Below, in pieces: positions 43,881 through 54,320 of a DNA stretch of 64,000 bases. A program made the position numbers and the translations under genes. Below the pieces are notes generated by a model. It did no database searches, was not told the DNA's origin, and saw nothing but the letters and a program-made list of their open reading frames with translations. Numbering within the stretch: the stretch's first letter is position 1; each line of letters opens with the position of its first letter. This DNA is from Diplolepis rosae (lineage: Eukaryota; Arthropoda; Insecta; Hymenoptera; Diplolepididae), in assembly GCA_030998225.1 (NCBI GenBank), contig JAPYXD010000293.1:124001-188000 (forward strand), written 5' to 3'.

Positions 43881-45114
43881 CTCGATCGGCTATTTGAAGC
43901 TTTGAGATGATTTCGGTCAATTTCTGTTTACAAAACTTGACAAGTTGACAGAAATTATGAAATATTTCATGTTTATGACTTTCAGGGAATTATTATACAT
44001 GGTTTGTGATTTTTCAGTTTGCGGGAAATATATTGTAAGGCAATTGAGGTTTGTAAAGTTGTTATATATTGAATGTATTATGTATAGGAATTTGAGGTTA
44101 GGTTTCTAATGTGTCATTCTCAGCTGATTTTAGTTTACATTGTTTATGTTGTACTTTTCAATTGATTTGAAATATTGTTAATTTAGAATGCTACTAATTT
44201 ATATGAATTTTTAATTTATCAAAATATTAAATATTGTCACTGCATAATTACCTTTAATACTTACCTTTCTTCTAATGCTATTTTCTTGAAGATGCACATA
44301 GACTAAAAGTTATTTATTGAATAATAAATTGAAATAAATAAAAACTTAAGTTATTTCTTCGTATATATACTTTCTTAAATATTGATTTGTATAAAATATG
44401 TGACCACAATTTTGAGAAGAAAAGTTATTAATTCAATATGCTTTCTTACAAAAAACTTTACAAACCCTTTAACGGCTTAAAAAATTGATTTCCTTGGACT
44501 TCACTTACAATTTATCATATAAATAAATAATTATTTACAAGGAGAGCAGAATTACTTTATAAATGGACTGTTTTAAACTAAAATCTTACAAATTATAATA
44601 AAGGTAGTTATTGTGCCAAAAATTAGGTTTCTCGAAAAAAATGTTTTTCCATCATTTCAAGAATTGAAATGATATTGTTAGTTCTGTCTTATGAAAGGAA
44701 AAGCATTTTTTTATGAGTATAAAGATGTTTTTCTTACATGAAAAAATAAGATATAAAATATAAGGATGCCTCAAAAAATTTGGATTGTCAACCCTAATAG
44801 TGCAAACATATTTTATTCTTGCATCTGGGAGAACTGGCTCGGACTCGAAGCATTTATTATTTGCGATATAGGAGTTTGAAATTATCTTCAAGGAAACCTT
44901 TCGACAACGTATCCTATCTGATACGCGACTAGTGATCCTCCGATAATGTAGGCAGTGACAAAAATTTCAAACTCAACTAATTAATTTGAAATGATATATA
45001 ATCACGACTTCATAAATTTGATTAGAAATTTCAAAAATTCGAAACATCTCGAATCCTCAAAACACAAAAAACACGACCAAATTTTGACAAAAATCCAGAC
45101 CTCAATTAAACAAC

Positions 45115-45392
45115 CATGAGAAAACAAGAGAAAAATGAGGAAAGAAAAAAGAAGGCAACCTTCCAAAACCCCTTCCTTCTTTTTCTTTCTTTCCACCTCT
45201 TTTGTCTTTATTAACGATCACCATTTACACTAACAAAAAATAAAAAATAAAACCAAAATTAATTGTTTGTTTGTGTAAATGGTGGTGGTTTAGAATGACA
45301 AAAGAGGACGCAAGAAAGAAAAAAGAAGGAAGGGGTTTTGGAAGGTTGCCTTCTTTTTCTTTCCTCCTTTTTCTCTTGTTTTCTCATGGTTG
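45115..45392. mobile_element. Palindrome nested in copy C, 278 bp
   Basis: CATGAGAAAACAAGAGAAAA at the left pairs with the right end TTTTCTCTTGTTTTCTCATG. The arms also share AGGCAACCTTCCAAAACCCC and complement. The loop is TTAATTGTTTG-rich. Confidence 0.85.
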
Positions 45393-45679
45393 TGAAAGAG
45401 TTCGTTACTTGTTTATAATATATCCTTAACTAACCTAGTAAACTAATCTATGATTTATGGACCCAAAGGTATGGAAAAGATTGGTAGGAGTTTTAAATGT
45501 ATAACATCAGTCTTTATTCCCATGAATTACAGTGGTAGAGAGCTATTCATATGACTTAGAGTTTACTTTCGACCGTTGGTGGCGCACTAGTTGGAGTGAC
45601 GTCACCAAGTGTTCACAGTCTGTGGTTTACAAGAGTAATATTATCACCGCTAAGCCAGATATATTTCAGTCTTTCCTGA

Positions 45680-46470
45680 CAAAACACAGATGGCGCTAAT
45701 GTCGCGCTGGAATAAATTAAGAACTCAGTCTGCTTTGACAGCCTTCAATGATTTGTTACTGAAGCAATTCCATAACACATAAAGTAATGTTTTGGAGAAA
45801 TATTAATCAACAATGCGTAGATGGCGCTAAAGTCGCGGCAAAATATATATACAACTCAGTCTTTCTGGACTGCTTACAATGCCTTATCGTTGGCGTAACC
45901 CTATAATACTCAAAATATCGCTTTAAATAGTATTTATCAAGAACGCGTAGATGGCGCTAAAGTCGCGGCAAAATATATATACAACTCAGTCTTTCTGGAC
46001 TGCTTACAATGCCTTATCGTTGGCGTAACCCTATAATACTCAAAATATCGCTTTAAATAGTATTTATCAAGAACGCGTAGATGGCGCTGATATCGCGGTA
46101 ATGTAGACAAATTACACAGCTAATTCGAAATACTCTGTCGCTAATACAAATTTTTATAATGGTTGAAACAAGATTATTAAACAATTTTACTATCACGTAG
46201 ATGGCGCTGATGTTGCGGTAACGTAGGTAAATTACACAGCTAATTCTGATAATTCGCGATACTCTGTCGCTAATACAAGTTCATAACGGTTGAAACGAAA
46301 TTATCAAACAATTTTCTTTAATATCTCATAGGTGGCGCTGATGTCGCGGTAACGTAGGTAAATTATACATCTAATTCTGATAATTCGCGATACTCTGTCG
46401 CTAATATGATCTTTACAACGATTAAAGCAATCCCAGAAATATCAATATACCCTCATAGATGGCGTTCCGA
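45680..46470 (+). repeat. Seven-unit tandem repeat carrying AGATGGCGCT
   Basis: AGATGGCGCT or a one-base variant begins at 45688, 45819, 45949, 46079, 46199, 46330 and 46457, spaced 120-131 bases. The units starting at 45819 and 45949 are almost identical over 130 bases, a recent duplication. The same decamer is in the P-element subterminal repeats and, reversed, in copy A. Confidence 0.9.
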
Positions 46471-46509
46471 TCGCCATGAAGATGAACTGAGGTAGGGGTG
46501 ACTCTACTC

Positions 46510-46795
46510 ACTGGAGCCTGTAGCAGCGTACCCAGTTCCAAATCTCTCGTCTCTGGAGCCTGATGCAGCGTACCCAGAGGGAGAGATTTTCGAGAAAACG
46601 CACACTAGAGCCTGTGGCAGCGTACCTAGTGGCGGAAAAAAGAACCCTCTCTAGAGCCTGGGGCAGCGTACCCAGAGAGAATTTTTTTAACTTGGAGGAA
46701 TTTGTCTGGAGCCTGGAGCAGCGTACCCAGATTAAATTAAATTCAAAAAATTAATGAGTGATTTGGAGCCTGGGGCAGCGTACCCAAATCAACTC
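46510..46795 (+). repeat. Tandem hairpin array with constant loop and covarying stems
   Basis: Six units share the core GAGCCTGnnGCAGCGTAC. Each is bracketed by a different complementary pair: ACTGG/CCAGT (46510-46536); AATCTCTC..CTCTGG/CCAGAG..GAGAGATT (46541-46588); CACTAG/CTAGTG (46603-46631); CTCTCT/AGAGAG (46647-46679); TCTGG/CCAGA with AATTT/AAATT outside (46699-46736); GATTTGG/CCAAATC (46760-46790). The loop stays fixed while the stems change in concert, which indicates selection on, or copying of, a folded structure. Confidence 0.85.
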
Positions 46796-47293
46796 GCAAA
46801 CATATTTACCAATTCCACCGTTTTTTTCGTAGACCCTTGGAGTTCTATCAGATGACTTCCTTCTTAGGGTTTTGCAACTCATCTGGGAGTGCCTTTGGAA
46901 GATCTTGTACGCGTGATTATAGACCGACGGTTTCGAGTTTGCTGTGGGCAGGCTCGCGCTGCGAACCTAGCGGAGACTGTCCGAACCGCTGCCTCAGCGT
47001 ACCTGCTATGCCGTCTAGTAGGTGTCGTGCCTGCGGTCTTTAGTCGTGGCGTGTGTCAGCTGATGTGACCGTCTCAGTTGTTTAATTGAGGTGTGGTGAT
47101 TTTGGTCCAAATTTGGTCGTGTTTTTTGTGTTTTGAGGATTCAAGTGGTATTGAATTCTTGAAATTTCTAATTATAATTTCATTTGGACGTTGGGAGGAA
47201 TTCGAGTTAGTAGTGACACGGGTTCGAGTTCAGGTTTGAATTCATAAATTTAGTTACTACTGAGTTCAAAAATGACCACTTATTCCTTATTAA

Positions 47294-47626
47294 GGTAGGT
47301 ATACATTGTACCATAGTCTTAGTTGCCCAAAGTTTCAATTGCCCATAAAATCACTAGACGTCACTATATTTGAAAAGCAGTGTTAGACGAAGATTATGAA
47401 AGGGATGTGTTGGCAAAAACTGCGAGGGTTGCAAGATGCAAGATTCCTATACATTTCCCTGAAGCGCTCTCTACCGCCTATATTTGATATATACTTGCAA
47501 GTTTTGCTAACGCATTCCTGTCATAATCTTCGTCAAACACTGCTTTTCAAATATAGTGACTTTCGGTGATTTTATGGGCAATTGAAACTTTGGGCAACTA
47601 AAACCATGGTACAATGTATACCTACC
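47294..47626. mobile_element. Palindromic MITE with 9-bp target duplication, copy 1
   Basis: The ends GGTAGGTATACATTGTACCA and TGGTACAATGTATACCTACC are perfect 20-bp complements. CCTTATTAA flanks both sides (47285-47293, 47627-47635). The arms pair ~125 bases. A 9-bp duplication suggests the Mutator (MULE) superfamily. No coding sequence. Confidence 0.93.
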
Positions 47627-47849
47627 CCTTATTAAAACCCAAATCAAATACAAAGGATCTAAAATCCAAGAAGAAAGAGATTTGACCGCAGGGTTGGGTT
47701 TTCAAACCCTTTATGGTGGAAAGGAACTCAGTCTACATTTGAGTTTATTGAGTTTCGCGTGTTACAACCGATGTTTTTATTAACCTTTTGTAACCATAGC
47801 AACTATAGTTTGATATTCTTTTGATAAAATCTGATGGTTTAAATCATTT

Positions 47850-48181
47850 GGTAGGTATACATTGTAACCATAGTTTTAGTTGCCCAAAGTTTCAATTGCC
47901 CATAAAATCACCAGAAGTCACTATATTTGAAAAGCAATGTTTGACGAAGATTATGAAAGGAATGCGTTGGCAAATTCGAAGTATATATCAAATATAGGCG
48001 GTAGAGAGCGCTTCACGGAAATGTACAGGAATCCTGCATCTTGCATTGCTCGCAGTTTTTGCCAACACATTCCTTTCATAATCTTCGTCTAACACTGCTT
48101 TTCAAATATAGTGACGTCTGGTGATTTTATGGGCAATTGAAACTTTGGGCAACTAAAACTATGGTACAATGTATACCTACC
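47850..48181. mobile_element. Palindromic MITE with 9-bp target duplication, copy 2
   Basis: It belongs to the same family as 47294-47626 but its centre is in the opposite orientation. AAATCATTT flanks it exactly (47841-47849, 48182-48190). The length differs by one base from copy 1. Confidence 0.93.
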
Positions 48182-48236
48182 AAATCATTTATTTACGTTC
48201 AAAAATTTTCCGTTCTTTCGGGTGCAGTTCCATGCC

Positions 48237-48345
48237 GGCGTTTTTACGCGGCGTAAAGCACAAAATAATGAGACAAAGAAAGAGTGGTATATCTATGTAT
48301 TTCTTTCTCTCTTATTATTTTCCACTTTACGGTGTGTAAAAACGA
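48237..48345. repeat. Short fold-back
   Basis: CGGCGTTTTTACGCGGCGTA pairs imperfectly with TTTACGGTGTGTAAAAACG, with inner AAATAATGAGA/TCTTATTATTT pairing. Confidence 0.65.
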
Positions 48346-48382
48346 TGGAGACACGAAGAAATAATGAGACCAAACTGCCATG

Positions 48383-49389
48383 TATTACGACCCAGCGCTG
48401 TAGTTGGTTGCTCCATTACGTTGTTTGCGTAGCTGGGCCCTGATTCGTTGATTGTGGAATTCGTTGCTGTCGTTGACTCGTTGAAACGAGTACCCGCGAG
48501 GAAAGATTTGGTTTGAATGAACTAAACACTTGTTCAAAAGTCACTCAACGTTTATTACTATTGAGATTAATAATTGTTTTGTTGTGTTACACTCGTTTAC
48601 AAATCAACTGTCAGGCTTTGCTCGCCTGACTTACCGACAATTTTTACAAGTCCGATTTCAGCCGAAATATTTCTAAGTTCTTTGTACAATGAGTCGCAGG
48701 TTTATATTTTCTCAAGGAGCTTTTCGAGATTCAAAATCGGCCGTTTTTGCGCTCTGCAGCTATATTTATAATAAGTCCCCTAGGTGGGATTTTACCATCT
48801 CCCCATAGCCTTCAGCCAATCAAAGTGCTGACGTAACACAATTTTATGCCCTATTGACGAATGGGCGAATAGGTCAAGCAGGACCGCCCATCAAAATTAA
48901 GTCGCAGAATGAGTCAGTCGATGATTGACATTTATAAACACTCTAGGATCAAATATCGTTATTCCTTGTAATGTTTATGAACATTACATCCAGTCGTTTT
49001 GGAGCTTAAGGCACGTTCTGTCACTATAAATAGCCCTATGAGTCATCCATAACCATAACAATGACGTAAACTCTCGCATTCCTAGCATTCTTGCACGTGT
49101 TTTACAATTTTGCGTCGCAATTACTGATTATAATGTTGCAGTACTATATTTAACGTCGCGATTGGAGACAGAGGAGCTACGTTTCGCATATTCCAATCAT
49201 TCAAATACATAGATTTAGAGGTTACTCACGTCAGACTCATAATCTAACTACTTGAACTCGAATTTCCGCGCGGTATTGGTCGGTAATTCAGACCGCGCTC
49301 TTACCAGCATATTTGACTATAGTGAAAGGGTGCTAGAGCCGCTAATAACTAGTACCCTAAAACCGGCACACCCATGGCACACCGTTACA
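48383..49389. mobile_element. Solo LTR with 4-bp target duplication and known empty site
   Basis: It starts TATTACGACCC (its relative at 6073 has TGTTACGACCC) and ends CACCGTTACA. CATG flanks both sides (48379-48382, 49390-49393). The flanks, joined, read ACTGC-CATG-G.AAACT.TTCC, which is what stands uninterrupted at ~28475-28495. A TATAAATAG box lies at 49024-49032 (plus); the minus strand also has TATA-like words, so orientation is unsettled. No internal retroelement genes remain, consistent with LTR-LTR recombination. Confidence 0.85.
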
Positions 49390-49393
49390 CATG

Positions 49394-49605
49394 GGAAACT
49401 CTTCCAAATCTGGCAGGAGTAACGGAACAGTAAGTGCCCGGCTTGTAAGTTGGAAGTAGTGGAAAGGAGTGCCCAAGTGCGCAGTTGTCCTCTTCTTACT
49501 GACGGGAAAATGTGCGAGTGAGACGAACTTGTCAAATTGATGTAAGCCAGAGAGGTTATGCAACCCGGTACGCGACACGACATTGCTAAGAAAAAAATTT
49601 ATTAT
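49394..49605. repeat. Left half of an FBx fold-back
   Basis: The sequence parallels 28485-28700 (CTGGCAGGAGTAACGG, AGTTGGAAGTAGTGGAAAGG, GTGCGAGTGAGACGAAC) and stops abruptly after AAAAAATTTATTATA. The matching right half appears 14 kb away at 63790. Minus-strand frames here are not genes. Confidence 0.8.
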
Positions 49606-50264
49606 ATGCTCTTGGGAACTAAAATGAAAGGTTCATGCTACTACTTGAAGGGTAAAACAGAGTCACTGTTTATCACTTTTGCAGCGCCCCCAATTGCGTA
49701 AAGCTTTTTCCGTGGCTTTTTCGAACTAAAATTAAAGGACCGCACTGCTACAATAATATGTGAGAGCACACACAATGAAGCGCGTCATGTCAGTGTATCC
49801 CCACTAACGCGCTTCGATTTCATGCTGTCTGTTGTCGAGTTAAAATCAGAAATTGTATTTTTCTCAACTTCATGCAAAGGAGGCGCGAAATAGACACAGA
49901 ATTCAAAATTACGGAATATAACATTAAGAAAATTACACTTTTTTTTCTATATACTTTGAAAAATATTGATCTGAAATAAGTATCTAAAAGATTTTGTGAA
50001 ATTTTAAGATGATTTAAATACTTGAAAAATAATTTTTTAATGAAATTTAAAGTCAATAAATGCTTAAAGATTCGAAACAAAATATCGATTTCAGCATTTT
50101 TTTTTAAAATTATGTAGAGAATATTTTATAATAAGATATCATTCAAGATGAGATACAAGTTTCAAAAATGAAGGGTTTGAACATTTTCATAATAGTTAAC
50201 ATCTTTTGTATGAAAATTTCGATAAATAAATGTAAATGAAGTGTTTGCTAATTTAAGGTAGTTC

Positions 50265-50935
50265 ATCCACAAAAATTAGACTTCAGGCAAAAATAGATAA
50301 ATTTTTTCAAGAATAGCAATATTATTATTAAAGAGATCATTTGGAAGAAAAGAGATTAGTTTCCAAGAATAAAAATTAAAACATAAAAAAATAATGCATT
50401 TAACAAATTTTATTTTTACCCGGACTTGTTTTCTTATCGCTTCGAGCCAAATTTTAAAAAATGATGTGATTCTGTGAAATCACGGATAATTTTTTTAAGA
50501 AAAAGGCTTTCTACAACTTAACCGTTTCCATTTTTTGGAGATTATAATAAATTCTCCAATGGCTGAAACCATTAAAAATGAATTTTCCGAAACAAAATTC
50601 TTGTAAAAAAATTACTGAATTTGGTAAAAACTTATTCATTTTAGAAATATGGAAACGGCAAGGTTGTATTAGGTCTTTTTCCTGAAAAAACGATTCTTGA
50701 TTTATTTGAATCACATCATTTTTTTTAAATTTGGTATGAAGCGACAAGAAAAAAGTCGGGGTAAAAATAAAATTTGTTAAATTTATTTTTTCAAATGCTT
50801 CAAATATTTTTCTTGGAAATTAATCTCTTTTCTTTGAAATGATCTCTTCAATAATAATTTTTCTATTTTTGGACGCAAAATTATCTTTTTTTACCTAAGA
50901 TCTAATTTTTGAAGATAAACTACGAAGAAAGTACA
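50265..50935. repeat. Palindrome of the 21.6-22.9 kb family
   Basis: It starts GTAGTTCATCCACAAAAATT and ends as the near complement (AATTTTTGAAGATAAACTAC). Inner words (TCACATCATTTTTTTTAAAT; AACCGTTTCCATTTTT) pair across a centre near 50600. Confidence 0.75.
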
Positions 50936-51599
50936 TAAATTATATCTGAATTCGCAATATGAATTTACACCTTAAATTTTTTGAAGTATGAAACATCTTA
51001 TACACATGGCAATTTCAATAGATGAATGAGTATTTGATGATTTAAGAAAATACATAAATTATATGTGAATTTACACCTCAAACTTTTCTTGATATGAAGC
51101 TAAGTCGACAAACCTTTACTAAAAAATAAAATACATTGAATAAAATTTTTTGGAATTTAACATGTTTTTCATGACAATTCGTATATATATATATATAAAC
51201 TACCATCGGAAATTACAGAGTGACCTGGAGTTTCAACTTTCGTCAAAGTGTTTTATTTTATAGAAAGATATTTTTAGAAATTCTTTCCTGGATTCTATCT
51301 TGAAGTTGAACAGAAGTCAAAAAAGTCATGCAATTTTTTAAATATGTAGCTTCTTCAAGAAGTTTTTGAAAATCGACGTATATCATATTTTAATAAATTT
51401 AGAAATTTTTATCAAAATATTGATAGTTTGGATTTTTTGAATTCTTCAGCATGTTTGATTCTAGAGCAGAATCTAGCAGAAAAATTCCAAAAACCTCTTA
51501 ATTAGTTAGAAAAATATACTATGAAAACTTACCTTTGAAATGAGACTACAGACTTTTCACAATGTTAATTAATTTTAAAGTTATTAATATTATTAAGAA

Positions 51600-52165
51600 A
51601 GATCTAAATTTGATGTCTTTTAGATTCTCATCATATGAGAATAAAAGTTTTGGTTTTATGTGAAAAATCATTTTCGGAATTTTCGTCAAATCTTTATGTT
51701 TTGAGATCCCTTGAGTCAGAAAAGACGGTTTTTACGAGAGCGTCTGTCTGTCTATCTGTCTTGCTGTCTGTCTGTCCGTCTGGAGTAGTAATAGGTCATA
51801 TACTCAATAACTCTGGATAGAAAAAAATTGTCGGATTGAATTGAGCTTTGGCATACATTATCGCAGCTGAAAAAGTAAGGACAAGTTCGTTAACCAGCTA
51901 CATCTGACAAAAATTGTCAAAATAGGAGCATTTTTTGTGTTTTTGAAAAAACTTTATGAAAAAATCAAAAATTTTAAGACTGGTTTCTGATAATTCTCGT
52001 AAAGCTCTACTAATTATCCTCATAATATTTTGCAATTAAAATAAAATTAAGAAAGTCACAGTATATTAAAACTTGAAAAAAGTCAATATCCATTTTCCAG
52101 TTAAATTATACGAGATACGAATAAAAGTTATGATAAAAAATGGTTTACTACATAAAGATCTACAA
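51600..52165 (+). repeat. GTCTG-rich dispersed repeat, copy 3
   Basis: It shares GACGGTTTTTACGAGAGCGT, the CTGTCTGT run, GTCGGATTGAATTGAGCTTTGG, then a single ~150-bp tail unit, with the 11.1-11.66 kb copy on the opposite strand. It breaks at about 52170 and the tail resumes near 53150, so another element inserted here. Confidence 0.75.
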
Positions 52166-52169
52166 GAGT

Positions 52170-53150
52170 AATAACTGTAAAGTGACATGCTTTATGACAT
52201 GTCTGCTATCATATTGACCCAAAATTCACAGAATTTTTGTTAATTTCTCATTTTTTTGGCATTGGGTCAGCCTCTTTTTATTTTCTTCTATTAATATTAT
52301 CAATGCTACTTACGATAAAGAATGCAAAAAAAGAGAGAAGGCAAACGTTTCGGCTACATATGCGGGGGCCCTCTTCCAGTGCCATAAATTAAAAGATTAA
52401 TTAAAAATTTTCGTAAAAGATAAAAATGCAGAAGATAGTTAAAATAAGGATAATAATGAAACTCAAAATCTTATCTCATTGCTTGCAATTCAAAAAATGA
52501 AGAAGTCCAGTAAGCAACAACACGAATTGGGAAAAATATGTAGAATTCACTGTATATATAGAAAACCGGATAAAATGAACGAAAAACTTATAAATTTGTA
52601 AAAAACAGGCCAGAATTTTAGTTTTTTTTTTTTTACTTTATAAATAACGGATGACCATTTCTTAGACCGTTATATTATTATATGATATAGGTTTTGTTTC
52701 GTCGGTCTTATAAGGTCAATAATCATTGGTGAATTTAATTCAATTTATCGTATCTTCGTCTCTCTATCCTACAGTTTGCGTTGTTTCATCGGATTGTACT
52801 TACACACCGTATTATAATGTAATTTTAAATTATTGAAGCCCTCAATCTTTGAGGCTTTAATTTTAATGACATTTTCAAGAATAAGACTGAATCTTCATGT
52901 GTGCTTTCGTTTATTTGTAATTTATGTAAGTACTTATTTATTATATCAACACAACATAAAATAGTTCTCTTTGGAAAAAGAAATTTGATTGTAAATTGAT
53001 TTGTTCAATTTTTAGTAACATATATATTCCTTGAAAAAGACTCGCAGTGAGGTTGAAACATAGGAGAATTTTTGACCAAATATAATGAAGGAGTTTTTTA
53101 TAGAATGTTGTTTTATTGACCGCAAGACCGACGAAACCAAACCTATATGA
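52170..53150. mobile_element. Insertion within the GTCTG repeat
   Basis: It lies between two copies of ATAAAGATCTA.A (about 52156 and 53151), which may be a target duplication of ~11 bases or a coincidence. It begins with GACATGCTTTATGACATGTC and TATTGACCC, the terminal words of the 53.9-60 kb element family, and carries a hammerhead-like motif near 52340. An inverted pair lies at about 52674-52735 and 53100-53155 (GTTTCGTCGGTCTTATAAGG). No protein. Confidence 0.5.
52340..52385 (-). other. Hammerhead-like core motif, degenerate
   Basis: On the minus strand it reads CTGGAAGAGGGCCCCCGCAT then GTAGCCGAAACGTTTGCC. Compared with the other copies, the CTGAAGA core has an extra G and stem II is weakened. 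It is the most decayed of the four. Confidence 0.35.
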
Positions 53151-53640
53151 TATAAAGATCTATAGAAGTTGGAACACTTTGAACTGCAACATTTTTTCAT
53201 AAGATGTATATTTTTCTTTTTAATTAAAAAAAAAATACCATTGAAAATACGAAACTCAATTTTTTAACTAAAATATGTGAAATACGAAAAAAACGTAAGA
53301 ATGGAAAATTGTTCGTTTCAATAATATATACAAATACTTTCGGATATAGTTTCTGATAAAACGTATATTTTTCATTTTCATTTTAAAAAATACGATTAAA
53401 ATTCAAAAATTCCATTATTTGAACAAAATATGTGACACACGAAAAAAACGTTGAGATGGAAAATTATTTGCCAAAATGAGGTCTAAAAATTCTCTGTAGT
53501 TCATTTTGTGACAAAATGTGTATTTTATGTTTTGATTTTAAATATTGAAAATCAAAAATTCAATTTTTTAACCAAAATATGTGAGATATAAAATAAGCGT
53601 TAAAATAAAAAATCGGTTTCTTAAAAATCGTCTACGAATT
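53150..53640 (+). repeat. ~150-bp tail units of the GTCTG repeat
   Basis: Three or four units each contain ACcAAAATATGTGAgATACGAAAAAAaCGTtaaaATGG, the reverse complement of those at 10720-11230. Confidence 0.65.
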
Positions 53641-53883
53641 TGTTTTCTTTTTGAGATAGTTGGAAGAAGATGCATTTTTTTCAATCTTGTAATTTATCAG
53701 AAAGTTACAGAAATGTATACAGAAAATCGAGCTCGAAGCGTAAGTGTCATGATAAGAATGTGTTCTTTAAGGCTGATTTTTTAAAAAACCTTCAGAATAC
53801 ATAACATATTTTAAATGAAAATTGCAATATATTAGTATAAATGAAAGGTTTGATTATTCAAAAGTAAAATATATTATATCTAA
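53641..53883. other. AT-rich spacer
   Basis: No gene or repeat was recognised between the tail units and the satellite-bearing fold-back. Confidence 0.4.
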
Positions 53884-53961
53884 TATCTGTGATATTTAAT
53901 TTGGCATGGGGTCAGTTTAGTTCCAATTTGTTTATGTCGTAAAAAACATAAACATCAGAAA

Positions 53962-54002
53962 GGCAAACGTTTCGGCCACAAATGGGGGCCCTCTTCAGTG
54001 CC
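53962..54002 (-). ncRNA. Hammerhead-ribozyme-like motif in left arm
   Basis: On the minus strand: GGCA, CTGAAGA (fits the CUGANGA core), a GGGCC/GGCC helix around a short loop, then GAAA and CGTTTGCC. The CUGANGA..GAAA pairing of core words is that of hammerhead ribozymes. Stem II needs a bulged G and no obvious GUH cleavage site was placed, so activity is unproven. Confidence 0.3.
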
Positions 54003-54298
54003 AACAATTTTAATTTGCATTAAAAATAATAATTATAAACTAAACAAGCAAAACTCATGCACCTTAATATTTATTTTGTTTTTGTTTTTTTTTATTCTTA
54101 TAATAAATTTATTAATAAAATTACAACATGCGAATAGACCCTCCAGCATCGTCCTCACACAGAAGTCCTCTCGTGTCCGATTCGTGGAAGATGTGAATCG
54201 CTGAACGCGCCACCTCAAAGGCACGTAACCACAATTAATTCCATAAAAACACAGGTCAAAAATCCAATCGTGAGCCCTCGATGGAGAACGCACAGCAC

Positions 54299-54320
54299 AA
54301 CACACACACACACACACACG
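54299..54320. repeat. AC dinucleotide microsatellite
   Basis: About 11 AC repeats; the mirror-image GT run is at about 59536-59552 in the other arm and is shorter. Confidence 0.9.

Larger units (their letters stand above)
41441..45013. other. Long AT-rich stretch with little recognisable content
   Basis: Apart from the short frame at 41663 and a GC-richer patch at 43630-43880, I see no supported gene. Minus-strand frames at 41839-42129 (96 residues), 42507-42689, 43292-43495 and 44652-44891 have no recognisable motif. Introns or UTRs of a host gene cannot be excluded. Confidence 0.4.
45014..47185 (+). mobile_element. Hairpin-array element, copy C (fullest copy)
   Basis: Terminal inverted repeats of ~100 bases pair at about 45014-45115 and 47078-47185 (TTTGGTCGTGTTTTTTGTGT, TTTTGAGGATTC). 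Between them, in order: a nested palindrome, seven 120-131-bp units carrying AGATGGCGCT, six hairpin units, and a unique tail (about 46840-47080) containing CTGCGAACCTAGCGGAGACT. No long open frame. The order of modules is shared with copy A, so this is a defined non-autonomous element and not a chance cluster. Confidence 0.75.

Noticed and set aside
46510..46795. CRISPR-like layout (18-25-bp repeats with 20-35-bp variable spacers)
   Set aside because: The genome is eukaryotic, the spacers are partly complementary across each repeat, and no cas genes exist. Covarying hairpins explain the pattern better.
52156..53165. ATAAAGATCTA repeats taken as a proven target duplication
   Set aside because: The two copies are imperfect, and the ~11-bp length fits no well-known class; kept only as a possibility in the feature entry.
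54033..54317. 94-residue cysteine-rich frame and its twin at 59536-59826
   Set aside because: Mirror copies from the fold-back arms; the CVCVCC start is the AC microsatellite in translation.
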